This document shows, one piece after another, positions 44,518 to 52,467 of a stretch of DNA of 64,000 nucleotides. The stretch is from positions 1 through 64,000 of the forward strand of contig JBARRR010000041.1 of NCBI GenBank assembly GCA_049644325.1, read 5' to 3'. Below the pieces are notes generated by a model, which saw only the letters and a program-made list of their open reading frames with translations, did not search any database and was not told the DNA's origin. Within the stretch, counting starts at the first letter, position 1, and each line of letters starts with the position of its first letter. The position numbers were made by a program, and so were the translations under genes. The stretch is from DASZHA01 sp049644325 (GTDB lineage: Bacteria > Chloroflexota > Dormibacteria > DASZGP01).

Positions 44518-44895
44518 GTGGCTGACATCAAGCGCTCCATGGAGACCTATACCCAAGCGTGGAACACCTCCGACCGCGATGAGTGCGTGCGGTTGCTCAA
44601 TCAGTCCTGGGTCAGCCATGGCGAATTCCTGAATGCCATGCTGGACGCGCCGTTGGTCGGCGCCGAGCCACTGGCCACCTATATCGACCAGACCAACGCC
44701 CAATTTCCCGGTCACCGGACCGTCCTTGCCGGGGAGATCGTGGAGCACAACTCCTGTGCGCTCGTCTCGTGGCGGTACGTCGGCCCAGAGGGAATCGTGA
44801 CCCTCGAGGGACAGAACTACGTTGAGCTCGACGAAAGCGGGCTGATCCGGCGTGTCGTGCAGTTCTTCCCGGTGACGCTGGCCGCGGATTCCTAG
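44518..44895 (+). CDS. SnoaL-like (NTF2-fold) protein
   Basis: A 125-residue protein with the NTF2-fold pattern: first helix IKRSMETYTQAWNTSDRDECVRLL, then SWVSHGEFLNAMLDAPLVG, and strands ending GLIRRVVQFFPVTL. It is a second SnoaL-like gene in the accessory region and not closely similar to the one at 39146. GTG start after a G-rich stretch; function unknown. Confidence 0.7.
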   Translation: MADIKRSMETYTQAWNTSDRDECVRLLNQSWVSHGEFLNAMLDAPLVGAEPLATYIDQTNAQFPGHRTVLAGEIVEHNSCALVSWRYVGPEGIVTLEGQNYVELDESGLIRRVVQFFPVTLAADS

Positions 44896-45261
44896 CCCAG
44901 GTAATAACCGGCGAAGGCGCGATCTGAGATCGGCGCCTGCTATGCTTGACACGTCGCGGGCCAGAGGTCCGCTTGCGTCTCCAACGTTCCTTGAGCCCGG
45001 CCCATCGGCCGGTGGTCGTTCGGTCGCGATTTCGAACTAACTCAAGGATGGAGATAGCTACATGACAGAACCACTCGAAGCTCAAGGCTTCCACGTGTCC
45101 GCAGTCGCGGGGACAACGACGCCAGGGCTCGGTTCGCATTCTTCTGCCCAGTTCGGGAGCACTGTGCCCCCGCTGGTCGCCGCCCCTGCGGGGCGGCCCG
45201 CAACCCATCGAGCTCGCGCCCTGAAGGCCGTCAGCTCCTATCCAACCATGGAGGTACCCCA
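44896..45261 (+). other. Leader region before the zinc-ribbon gene
   Basis: 366 bases without a confidently assigned gene. It holds a possible -10 (TATGCT, 44941-44946), an imperfect inverted repeat around GATCTGAGATC near 44920, a well-placed GGAG (45050-45053) before an ATG at 45062, a 67-codon leader ORF and a strong hairpin at 45179-45197. Confidence 0.5.
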
Positions 45262-45265
45262 GTGA
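45062..45265 (+). CDS. Possible leader ORF coupled to the zinc-ribbon gene
   Basis: A 67-codon ORF with good ribosome-binding site (GGAG, 8 bases before ATG) whose TGA overlaps the GTG of the next gene (GTGA). The peptide is Thr/Ser/Pro-rich with no recognisable domain and weak third-position GC bias, so it may be a translated leader rather than a functional protein. A perfect 8-bp hairpin lies inside it. Confidence 0.35.
   Translation: MTEPLEAQGFHVSAVAGTTTPGLGSHSSAQFGSTVPPLVAAPAGRPATHRARALKAVSSYPTMEVPQ
45179..45197 (+). other. Strong hairpin in the leader ORF
   Basis: GCCGCCCC-TGC-GGGGCGGC: eight perfect G-C pairs with a three-base loop. No U-run follows, so it is not a simple intrinsic terminator; it lies 65 bases before the zinc-ribbon start codon. 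Confidence 0.6.
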
Positions 45266-45567
45266 GTTTCCAGGACCGAACCCTAACCTGTCGCGATTGC
45301 GGCCAACAGTTCACATTCACCAGCGGCGAGCAGGATTTCTACGCCTCACGCGGCCTGACCAATGACCCCAGCCGTTGCCCGGACTGCCGGGCGATCCGGC
45401 GCGGCCAGAGTGGTGGCGGTGGCGGTGGCGGCCGTACGCGCGAGATGTTCGACGTCGTTTGCAGCAACTGCGGCAAGGACACCCAGGTGCCCTTCCAGCC
45501 GACCTCGGGCCGGCCGGTGTACTGCAGCGACTGCTTTGCCCAGCAGCCCCGGAACAGCTACCGCTAG
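45262..45567 (+). CDS. Double zinc-ribbon protein (CxxC-type)
   Basis: A 101-residue protein with two zinc-binding units: CRDCGQQFTFTSGEQDFYASRG with a later CPDC (about residues 10-45), a Gly-rich linker of about ten residues, then CSNCGKDTQVPFQPTSGRPV with CSDC (about 70-92). The first unit is the probable zinc-ribbon family often found near cold-shock proteins; nucleic-acid binding is plausible but unproven. GGAGGT lies 7 bases before the GTG. Followed after 3 bases by a coiled-coil gene. Confidence 0.82.
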   Translation: MSFQDRTLTCRDCGQQFTFTSGEQDFYASRGLTNDPSRCPDCRAIRRGQSGGGGGGGRTREMFDVVCSNCGKDTQVPFQPTSGRPVYCSDCFAQQPRNSYR

Positions 45568-45570
45568 CCC

Positions 45571-45858
45571 GTGGCCAGTCGCGGAGTCGACGAAGTCCTG
45601 ATGCCAGGCCAGGTCGCAGCCCTGCAGAAACGCATCGAGGTGCTGGTCCCCGACCGGGAGCGGCGTCTGCGCGACCTCCAGGCTGCAACTGAGGAGGCGG
45701 CCTCGATCTCGAAGGCGGGGGGTGACTCCCGCGGGGCGGAGCGTGCCCTCAAGCGCGCCGCACGGCTGCGCTCGGAGGCGGCTGCCATCACCAATGAGAT
45801 GGCCACACTGGAGAGCCTGGTCGCCGCGCGACTGGCGCAATCGCCAAGACCGTACTGA
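45571..45858 (+). CDS. Small coiled-coil hypothetical protein
   Basis: A 95-residue, almost fully helical protein with heptad-like stretches (VAALQKRIEVLVPDRERRLRDL onward, then AERALKRAARLRSEAAAI). No family recognised. GTG start 3 bases after the zinc-ribbon stop, so the two are surely co-translated and may interact (inference). Confidence 0.6.
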   Translation: MASRGVDEVLMPGQVAALQKRIEVLVPDRERRLRDLQAATEEAASISKAGGDSRGAERALKRAARLRSEAAAITNEMATLESLVAARLAQSPRPY

Positions 45859-45920
45859 TCTCTCGCGGGGAGGCGGCTAGCATGCCGCTTCCCGCAGCGC
45901 GATCCCAGCGGGCGTAGCTA

Positions 45921-47000
45921 TCAGGATCTGATGGTTGCCGGGAGCCCGAGGAAGCCCCCGTAACGCCCTACCGCTGCCGCCAGGGCCCTCTTCTCAGGTG
46001 CCTTGAGCGCTCGGTAGGTGAAGGTATCGATGGTCACCGCGGCGTTCTCGACGGTGTGCCTCCAATGGCCGACCAGGTGTCCGTCGATGAGGATGGCATG
46101 GAAGTACGGCATCTCCGCGAAAGGCAAGGGTCCGTCGCTGCCGGCCTCGTGGAGGACGTCGCGGCTATCGCTGTAGCCCATGACGTACTCGTCATAGATC
46201 TGAACCATGTCGACCACCGGGGAGGGCGGATCAGCAGGTCGCGCCGAAGGCGCGAACCAGTAGGTGCGGCCCTCGACCACCTCTTGCTCGAGCTCCGCCT
46301 TGACCATCTCCAGGCCACGCCGCCCCTCGGCCGCGGTCAGGCTCGACCATCCCAGGTAGTCCTTGAGCGTCGCCGGGCCCCGGCTCACGAAGTACCGACG
46401 CGTGAGCTCGGCCAGGGCCACGTCTCGATCCAGGCTCATCGCCCGGGGCGCGCGTTCGGCCAGGAGCGCGTAGGTCTGCTGCTTGCCGCGCATCGCGCCG
46501 CTGCAGATGACGGCGTTCAGCTCGGCGTTTATCAGGATGTAGCCGAGGCGCACCCCGGAGGCGACGATGCCGGCTCTGCCGAGGACGGCGCCCACCTCCT
46601 TGCGCGTCAGGTGCTGTCCACCGGCGAGCGCTCTGGCGATCAGCTTCGCCGACCTGTTGAGCAATGCCCGATCCAGCTCGGTCTGCCGGTACATGTAGGT
46701 GTTCAGAGCATGCACCCGGGGTGCCGTAACCTCCAGCATCCACCGAATGTCGCCGGCCGTCACGAAATGCCACGTCGGGCGAAGCAGATGGGTCCGCAGG
46801 ATACGGCCATCGCCGAGTGCGTCGTCGATGGTGGCCACGCCGGGGTCGCCCGAGCGCTGCGCCAGCGACCACTTGGCGTACTGAAATTCCTGCGCTTGCA
46901 TCGCCCCCAGCCGGCGCAGGGCCTCCTCCGGTCGTGCGCTGGGCACCCCCCAGAGGCCCTGGTTGTGGAGACGCCGCGACGCGATCTCAAGGCGGTTCAT
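45921..47000 (-). CDS. AlkZ-like winged-helix protein (HTH_42, DNA glycosylase superfamily)
   Basis: A 359-residue protein of the winged-helix DNA-binding family typified by the interstrand-crosslink glycosylase AlkZ/YcaQ. The QxQ motif thought to be catalytic is present in LGAMQAQEFQYAKWSL, and VDMVQIYDEYVMGYSD and GHWRHTVENAAV match the later core. Exact substrate is unknown; azinomycin-type crosslink repair is only known for some members. ATG at 47000 is chosen because a TACCTT hexamer ends 7 bases upstream and the upstream extension lacks protein-like character. Confidence 0.78.
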   Translation of the reverse strand: MNRLEIASRRLHNQGLWGVPSARPEEALRRLGAMQAQEFQYAKWSLAQRSGDPGVATIDDALGDGRILRTHLLRPTWHFVTAGDIRWMLEVTAPRVHALNTYMYRQTELDRALLNRSAKLIARALAGGQHLTRKEVGAVLGRAGIVASGVRLGYILINAELNAVICSGAMRGKQQTYALLAERAPRAMSLDRDVALAELTRRYFVSRGPATLKDYLGWSSLTAAEGRRGLEMVKAELEQEVVEGRTYWFAPSARPADPPSPVVDMVQIYDEYVMGYSDSRDVLHEAGSDGPLPFAEMPYFHAILIDGHLVGHWRHTVENAAVTIDTFTYRALKAPEKRALAAAVGRYGGFLGLPATIRS

Positions 47001-47007
47001 CGAGCAG

Positions 47008-47013
47008 AAGGTA
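47008..47013 (-). promoter_or_regulatory. Putative -10 box of the AlkZ-like gene
   Basis: TACCTT on the minus strand, 7 bases before the ATG at 47000. Confidence 0.4.
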
Positions 47014-47095
47014 CCTTGGCGGAAGGTCCGCCAACAGTTCTTTGCATTTCTGCATTGCCGTGCCCCGGGCCGGGCACGTAGATTAGCGGCAGGAG

Positions 47096-47329
47096 ATGAG
47101 GGACCGGGTTGTAATTCGCATTCCATCGCGCGAGTGGGCGGTTGACGCCATCGACGACCTGCGCTGTGAGGGTTTCGTCGCCACCCTCCTGGAGCCGGAG
47201 AGCTGCGACGGTCCCTGGCGCCTGCTGGTCGAGGGCCCGGCTGAGAAGATCGCCTGCATGCGCCAGGCCGCCCATGGTCCCATCCAGCCCTTCTGCTGGG
47301 AGACCTTCGTAAACCAGCCCACCGCCTAG
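47096..47329 (+). CDS. Small hypothetical protein
   Basis: A 77-residue protein with alternating strand/helix pattern (RVVIRIPSREWAVDAIDDLR, then FVATLLEPESCDGPWRLLVEG), suggesting a small alpha/beta or ferredoxin-like fold. No family recognised. AGGAG directly precedes the ATG (too close to be ideal) and a TAGATT hexamer lies 11 bases upstream. It shares CTAG at its stop with the convergent PHP gene. Confidence 0.55.
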   Translation: MRDRVVIRIPSREWAVDAIDDLRCEGFVATLLEPESCDGPWRLLVEGPAEKIACMRQAAHGPIQPFCWETFVNQPTA

Positions 47330-49434
47330 TCCTGGTGGGCGTGGTCCTCGCGGCAGGGCGGGGGCTCGTCTAGGACCCGGACGCGGTCGCAGCGCACAAC
47401 CGTTGGTGTGAGGCCGGTGGCGCCGCTGCCCCGCCTCCAGCGGCCCGTCACCTCGATCCATGCCCCCATGTCGACGGCCTCCGCCAGCTTCAGCCGGACG
47501 CTCACGGGGGCATCGCCGCTGGCGCAGCATGAATGGATCCAGCGCGTCAGCACATGGTCTCCGGATTCGTCGACGGCGGTTACCTGGCCCGCCAGCCGCA
47601 GCACCCGGCCGCGCAGCGTGTCGCCGGCGTGGGAGCGGAAGTTGACCTCGTAGAGCGACATGTCCTCGGGTTCGGGCCGCCCTCGACGCGCCATTCCAGC
47701 AGCGGCCAGGGAACCGGCGGCAGCCAGGCCCGCCGCTGCGGCGGCCGGGCTGACGGCGATCGCCGCGTCGGTGTTGGGCAGGGTCAGCGGACCGGAGGCG
47801 GTGGCGCGGATCGCCGGCGGAGGGGCGAAGAAGGGTGTCGTCCCCGGCGGCACCGACCCGTTGGCCAGGAAGACAGGATTGGTGATCACCTCCATGTCCA
47901 TGTAGCTGTTGAGGAAGTCATTGGGCAGGATCACGGTGTTCCCGTTGTGGAGCTCGGCCCGCACGAACCCGCCGGCCGCCCCAACCGGCACGTCGGTCTT
48001 GATCGTCTGGTCGTTGGAGGTGATGTTGAACAGCTGCGGCACGGCGGGAAGAGGGTCGCCGATGTTGCTGTGCAGAAGGTGGAGCGTCATGCTCGCCCCG
48101 CCACGGACCACGGCCTCGATGTGAGCCACGTCGGTCTGCTCACCGTAGATGGTGCCGCCAACCGCCTGGTGCTGACCGGACGGGCCGCTGGCGGAGAGGT
48201 ACACGGCGCCGCCGTTGATCACCCGGGTGATGAAGTTCCGCCCATGCTTGAGCGCGTAGACGATGTCCGCCTTGGAAAGGTTGCTGGCGTAGACGTTGTT
48301 GGTGGGCGTGCCCAGGAGGGCGATGCCGGCGGTTCCCAGCCCGTGGATGTCGGATCCGCCGTTGGCGTAGATCCTGCGGCCCTGCCGCAGGTATGCATCC
48401 CACTGGCGCACACTGACGTCGTCGTCGGGCTGGTAGAGACCACACCAGACCTCCACGCCTGTGGGGTCGACTTTGCCGCTGGGATCGGCGTCGGAGTCGA
48501 CCCAGAAGTCCCAAATCAGGTTGGCTCCGTAGGGGTGGGCCGCGGCGACGTAGGCGCCCATGTCCCTGGTGACCTGGATGAACTCGCCGATGCGCGCCTC
48601 GTTGGCGCCAAGGGGCACGCCGATCGGGCGCTGGCGCCAGTCGAGCCACTGGCCGACGTCAATACCGGTGACCGTGGCGTGCCCGTGGGCCCAGTTCGTC
48701 ATCTCCTCGCCGGCGATCAGCAGCGTGCCCGACTGGCCCGCGTCGTGGGCCAGGTTGAAGTTCTGGGAGACGACGTTGTGGTCGGTCATGGCGACGAAGT
48801 CAAGGCCGCGGGTGGCCGCGTTCATGGCCCACGCATCGGGGTTCTGGGCGGTGTGCGAGCCCCAGGCATCGCTGCTCTCGGGGGTATGCGCGTGGAGATC
48901 GCCCCTGTACCAGGCCGCGCCCGGGCGGACCACGCCGAGCTGCGCTGGGCCGGCCACGAAGGCGGCGCCCTGGGGCCCGAATGACAGCGTTATGTCGATG
49001 TGCACCGGCGTCGGAACCGCCGCGAGGAAGACAGGCACAACCACGGTCCACGTGCCTGGAAGGATCGTCCCGGGGATGAACGACTGCGAGGCGCTGCCCG
49101 CCGACACGAAGAACTGGCTGCGCTCTTCTCCATAGATGCCGCGGAACCCCGGCGACTGGTACTGGGCTCCACGATGGTCGAACAACCCGGCCCCGAGCTT
49201 GACCACGTTGCTGTTGTTGACGTCGTGGGTGACCTTGACGTCGATGCGATTGACCTCGGGCGCCATCGGCACTGTGAAGGGGAAGTACAGGTACTGGCCA
49301 TAGCCCACCGCGGTGCCGTCGAAGTGAATGGTTTGCGGCGGAGGCGCCGCCAAGGCAGTGATCGCGTGTGGCGCCATCGCCGCTCCCGCCCCCACTGCGC
49401 CGGCGGCCTTGAGGAATTCCCGGCGCGTCTTCAT
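47326..49434 (-). CDS. Tat-exported PHP-domain metallohydrolase (CehA/McbA-like) with C-terminal DUF1980-like domain
   Basis: A 702-residue protein. A twin-arginine-type signal (TRREFLKAAGAVGAGAA) starts it; residues about 180-430 carry a PHP-like metal site: GDLHAHTPESSDAW, FVAMTDHNVVS, EEMTNWAHGHATV, AAHPYG and NGGSDIHG. After an Ala-rich hydrophobic stretch near 560-585, residues 592-695 form a separate domain with WIHSCCASGDAPVSV and GAWIEVTGRW, resembling the YcgQ/DUF1980 type. Enzymes of the PHP group hydrolyse esters or phosphoesters; substrate unknown. Start ATG at 49434, with a GATAAT hexamer 8 bases upstream. Confidence 0.8.
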   Translation of the reverse strand: MKTRREFLKAAGAVGAGAAMAPHAITALAAPPPQTIHFDGTAVGYGQYLYFPFTVPMAPEVNRIDVKVTHDVNNSNVVKLGAGLFDHRGAQYQSPGFRGIYGEERSQFFVSAGSASQSFIPGTILPGTWTVVVPVFLAAVPTPVHIDITLSFGPQGAAFVAGPAQLGVVRPGAAWYRGDLHAHTPESSDAWGSHTAQNPDAWAMNAATRGLDFVAMTDHNVVSQNFNLAHDAGQSGTLLIAGEEMTNWAHGHATVTGIDVGQWLDWRQRPIGVPLGANEARIGEFIQVTRDMGAYVAAAHPYGANLIWDFWVDSDADPSGKVDPTGVEVWCGLYQPDDDVSVRQWDAYLRQGRRIYANGGSDIHGLGTAGIALLGTPTNNVYASNLSKADIVYALKHGRNFITRVINGGAVYLSASGPSGQHQAVGGTIYGEQTDVAHIEAVVRGGASMTLHLLHSNIGDPLPAVPQLFNITSNDQTIKTDVPVGAAGGFVRAELHNGNTVILPNDFLNSYMDMEVITNPVFLANGSVPPGTTPFFAPPPAIRATASGPLTLPNTDAAIAVSPAAAAAGLAAAGSLAAAGMARRGRPEPEDMSLYEVNFRSHAGDTLRGRVLRLAGQVTAVDESGDHVLTRWIHSCCASGDAPVSVRLKLAEAVDMGAWIEVTGRWRRGSGATGLTPTVVRCDRVRVLDEPPPCREDHAHQD

Positions 49435-49475
49435 CTGGCCGGATTATCCCACCGCGGATCGGGGCCCAGGCGGGC

Positions 49476-49481
49476 TACGAT
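49476..49481 (+). promoter_or_regulatory. Putative -10 box
   Basis: TACGAT ends 6 bases before the ATG at 49488. Confidence 0.45.
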
Positions 49482-49487
49482 ACTGCC

Positions 49488-49949
49488 ATGAGCGAAGCGC
49501 ACGTTTCCCACCACTTGAAGCGGAACCCGCTGTTCCTGGGCGCCATCGCGTTGATGGTCTTCGCCCCCTCGCTGATCACCTTCTACATGCCGTCGCTGAT
49601 CGTCGGCCTGGCGGACGCCGTCTGGCTGGGAGGCGGCTGGCTGGTCGGGGTGCTGGCGGTCCTGATCGGGGACGAAGCCCTCCACCACGAGGAGAAAAAG
49701 GTGCTGGGGGAGGCGAGGATGCACGCCCTCTTTCTCAGATTGATCCACAACCCGATGTTCCTGCTCGAGACCGCGATCATCGTCATCGCCCCACCGGCAA
49801 TCGCCTTCTTCGCGCCCCAGGCGCTGCCTGGCACCCCGGACTGGCTCTGGCTGATCGTGGCCCTCGTGATCGCCGCCGCGGCCGCGTTTGGCCTCTACAG
49901 CGTCCTGACCTCAGAAGAAGAGCACGTCGTCCACCCCGCGACCGTCTAA
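49488..49949 (+). CDS. Hypothetical four-helix membrane protein
   Basis: A 153-residue protein with about four TM helices (near 15-35, 45-62, 92-112 and 118-138), the two halves each beginning with a similar RNPLFL / HNPMFL motif, suggesting internal duplication. A short polar loop (GDEALHHEEKKVLGEARMH) joins the halves and may face the cytoplasm. No family recognised. Leaderless start inferred from TACGAT 6 bases upstream. Confidence 0.6.
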   Translation: MSEAHVSHHLKRNPLFLGAIALMVFAPSLITFYMPSLIVGLADAVWLGGGWLVGVLAVLIGDEALHHEEKKVLGEARMHALFLRLIHNPMFLLETAIIVIAPPAIAFFAPQALPGTPDWLWLIVALVIAAAAAFGLYSVLTSEEEHVVHPATV

Positions 49950-49975
49950 GCGCGCTCAGCGCCGGGAGCGGGGCC

Positions 49976-50737
49976 TCAGGTGCAGGCCGGGATGGTCACA
50001 CCGGTGTCGTAGACGAAGCCGGTGTCGGTGGTGGTCCGCTCGTACTTGACGGCGTTCTCGGTCCCGGTCTGGTGATCGAGCCGCTTCTCGATCTTGCCCG
50101 ACCGGGAGTCGATCCAGACCTCGGTGGTGTTGACGTCGACCTTGATGTTGTTGGGGTTGGGTCCGGTGATGGCCTGGCTCACGTCGCTCATCAGGTGCCA
50201 CGCCTTATGACCGCTGAGGTCGACGTCGTCGAGGAATTTCCAATTGAGGCCGGCCGTGACCAGGCCACTGAACGGATCCGCAAAGTCGGGCGTGAGCTTC
50301 TGGTTGGGGAAGCGCTGAGCTGGGCTTCCCTCCGGCCTGGTGCAGAAGACGTTGTTGGCGCCGTTCAGGATGGTTTCGAACTTCTTGCCAGCGTTGTCGG
50401 TGCTCTGGTTGTAGACCACCATCGGGCTCTTGGTTCCCGAAACCTGCGTGACCGAGTCGATCTTGGGGATGGTCGCGCTGCTGTAGGTATAGGTCAGCGT
50501 GTACTTGACGTCCTTGAAGTTGGCCGTGCGCCCGACGGCGTCGCTGACGGCCTGTTTGCCGTCGGTTGGTTTGCTGATCCCTGAGGCGCCCGCGCCACCG
50601 CCGGAGGCCGTCGAGCCCGATGAGGCGAACGGTCCGACCTTGGCGACCGCGGCGCCGCCCACGCCGAGCAGGAGCACCAGGACAACTATCCCGACACCGA
50701 CCACGATCCTGGACACGCCAGATTGGCGTCCGCGCAT
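49976..50737 (-). CDS. Exported hypothetical protein with N-terminal membrane anchor
   Basis: A 253-residue protein with one N-terminal hydrophobic helix (about 10-32, IVVGVGIVVLVLLLGVGGAAV), a Ser/Gly linker, and a beta-rich external domain of about 190 residues (DVKYTLTYTYSS, VWIDSRSGKIEKRL) of the general LolA/LppX-like look. No lipobox Cys follows the helix, so it is anchored or secreted rather than lipidated. GGGAGGG precedes the ATG and TAGACT lies further upstream. Confidence 0.6.
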   Translation of the reverse strand: MRGRQSGVSRIVVGVGIVVLVLLLGVGGAAVAKVGPFASSGSTASGGGAGASGISKPTDGKQAVSDAVGRTANFKDVKYTLTYTYSSATIPKIDSVTQVSGTKSPMVVYNQSTDNAGKKFETILNGANNVFCTRPEGSPAQRFPNQKLTPDFADPFSGLVTAGLNWKFLDDVDLSGHKAWHLMSDVSQAITGPNPNNIKVDVNTTEVWIDSRSGKIEKRLDHQTGTENAVKYERTTTDTGFVYDTGVTIPACT

Positions 50738-50816
50738 ATGAGCCCTCCCTGAGTGACGTCAGTCTAGGGTTGCACCTGGCCTTTGGAGAACGGTTGCTTA
50801 CGTATCTTTACCTGAC

Positions 50817-51377
50817 ATGAGCAGCAGACCGCCTGACATCGACTTTCGCCCCATCGGGCCCGAGCACTTCCACATGCTGTGGGAGTGGACGCGGCGGCCC
50901 CATGTCGAGCCGTGGTGGGCCCACTGGATGCCGGACAACCAGGTCGATGCCACCAAGGAATGGGCAGCACAGGTCGAGGGCACATCGGCCGAGCGCGGGT
51001 TCCTGATCACGCTCGATGGCGCTGAGATCGGGTACATCCAGTCATATCGACTGAACGACGAAGCCGAGATGCGCGATACCATCGCGCTCGGCGAAGACGC
51101 GGTCGCCGCCGACCTCTACATCGCCGAGCCCGACCTCATCGGCCAGGGCCTGGGCCCAGCAATCGTCGGCCGCTTCTACCTGCGGATGATGGACGAGACC
51201 GGGCTGGAGGTCGGCATCATCGACCCCGAGGTCAACAACCACAGCGCTATCCGGGCGTACGAGAAGGCCGGCTTCACGGCGCTTCGTGTCGTCCACTACC
51301 CGGACTCCAGGGAAGGCGACTACATCATGCGAGCCACCCGCGCGGACATCGAACGCGCCCTGGGTCCGACGCTCTAG
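50817..51377 (+). CDS. GNAT-family N-acetyltransferase (AAC(6')-like)
   Basis: A 186-residue acetyltransferase. N-terminal IDFRPIGPEHFHMLWEWTRRPHV and the acetyl-CoA loop in IAEPDLIGQGLGPAIVGRF (GxGxGP-type) fit the group that includes aminoglycoside 6'-acetyltransferases and siderophore/ribosomal acetyltransferases; the conserved VNNHSAIRAYEKAGF follows. The acceptor is not determined by sequence, and drug resistance should not be assumed. A TATCTT hexamer lies 8 bases before the ATG. Confidence 0.8.
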   Translation: MSSRPPDIDFRPIGPEHFHMLWEWTRRPHVEPWWAHWMPDNQVDATKEWAAQVEGTSAERGFLITLDGAEIGYIQSYRLNDEAEMRDTIALGEDAVAADLYIAEPDLIGQGLGPAIVGRFYLRMMDETGLEVGIIDPEVNNHSAIRAYEKAGFTALRVVHYPDSREGDYIMRATRADIERALGPTL

Positions 51378-51380
51378 CCG

Positions 51381-51386
51381 TATCTT
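51381..51386 (+). promoter_or_regulatory. Putative -10 box of the LOG-family gene
   Basis: TATCTT ends 6 bases before the ATG at 51393; it follows the GNAT stop directly. Confidence 0.45.
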
Positions 51387-51392
51387 CTGGGC

Positions 51393-52460
51393 ATGGCCAG
51401 GACTCGTAAGCCTCGCGCCCGGCGGCCCTACAGCAGTGGCGCCACGGAGATGGACCTGCGCCTTCGCGCCCTGGTCGAAGAGATCGGGCCGGAGGACCCG
51501 CAGCTGACTTTTGAGATGCTGGCCACGGTTCTGCGGGCCGCCAACGAGCCAATCGGCAAGCTGGACCGCAAGATGATCAACGTCGCCCTCAAAGAGATGC
51601 GATATGCCTTCGCGGTCTTCGCTCGCTATCGCGACCGGCGCAAGGTCACCATATTCGGCTCGGCGCGGGTGGAGGAGGGGGATCCCAACTACGAGGTCGC
51701 CAAGGAGTTCGGCCGCCTGATAGCACAGCAGCAGTGGATGGTGGTCACGGGGGCGGGCCCCGGGATCATGCAGGCCGGCAACGAGGGCGCCGGCCAGGAA
51801 CAGTCGTTCGGGGTCAACATCGTGCTGCCGTTCGAGAACCCGGCCAACCAATACATCGCCGGCGATCCCAAGCTGATCAACTTCAAGTACTTCTTCACTC
51901 GGAAGCTGATGTTCATCAAGGAGGCGGACGCCTTCGTCCTATGTCCCGGTGGGTTCGGCACCATGGACGAGCTGTTCGAGCTGCTGACGTTGGAGCAGAC
52001 GGGCAAGAGCGACCTGCACCCGATCGTGATGCTGCAGGCGCCGGGCTTCGGCTACTGGGAGGAATTCGACCGGCACATCCGCGACAACATCATCAGCCGC
52101 GGCTATGCCGAGGCGGCCGATGCCGACCTGTACCACATCACCGACAACGCCTCGGACGCGGTGCGCCACATCCAGGAGTTCTACCGCGTCTACCACTCCC
52201 AGCGATGGGTCGGCGACAAGCTCATCCTCCGCCTGGCGCTGGCCCCCGACGAGGCGGTGCTACGCAAGCTCTCCGAAGAGTTCTCCGGCATCCTGCGCGG
52301 ACCGGTCCGGGCGGTGAGTGCATCCCCGGCCGAGATCCGCGATGACGACCTCCCCGACCTGCCGCGGATCCAGCTGGCCTTCGACCGGATCCACTATGGG
52401 CGGCTGCGCCAGTTCATCAGCCGGCTCAACCAGCTGGCCGGGGGTGCTCCTGCGAACTAG
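51393..52460 (+). CDS. LOG-family protein (TIGR00730-like nucleotide phosphoribohydrolase)
   Basis: A 355-residue protein with the LOG fold: VTIFGSARVEEGDPNYEVAK, VVTGAGPGIMQAGNEGA and the catalytic PGGFGTMDELFELLTLEQTGK. Family members release free bases from nucleoside 5'-monophosphates, cytokinin precursors in the best-known cases, and are often misnamed lysine decarboxylases. The N-terminal 80 and C-terminal 100 residues extend beyond the core. The start lies 15 bases after the GNAT gene but has its own -10. Confidence 0.85.
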   Translation: MARTRKPRARRPYSSGATEMDLRLRALVEEIGPEDPQLTFEMLATVLRAANEPIGKLDRKMINVALKEMRYAFAVFARYRDRRKVTIFGSARVEEGDPNYEVAKEFGRLIAQQQWMVVTGAGPGIMQAGNEGAGQEQSFGVNIVLPFENPANQYIAGDPKLINFKYFFTRKLMFIKEADAFVLCPGGFGTMDELFELLTLEQTGKSDLHPIVMLQAPGFGYWEEFDRHIRDNIISRGYAEAADADLYHITDNASDAVRHIQEFYRVYHSQRWVGDKLILRLALAPDEAVLRKLSEEFSGILRGPVRAVSASPAEIRDDDLPDLPRIQLAFDRIHYGRLRQFISRLNQLAGGAPAN

Positions 52461-52467
52461 GCCGGCT

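Noticed and set aside
44946..44951. TTGACA as a -35 element upstream of the leader ORF
   Set aside because: No TAnnnT hexamer lies 16-19 bases downstream; the base run there is GC-rich. A TATGCT just upstream is a better -10 candidate but also unproven.
50817..51377. Calling the GNAT gene an aminoglycoside resistance gene
   Set aside because: The family resemblance is general; similar acetyltransferases act on siderophores or peptides and nothing in the context indicates resistance.
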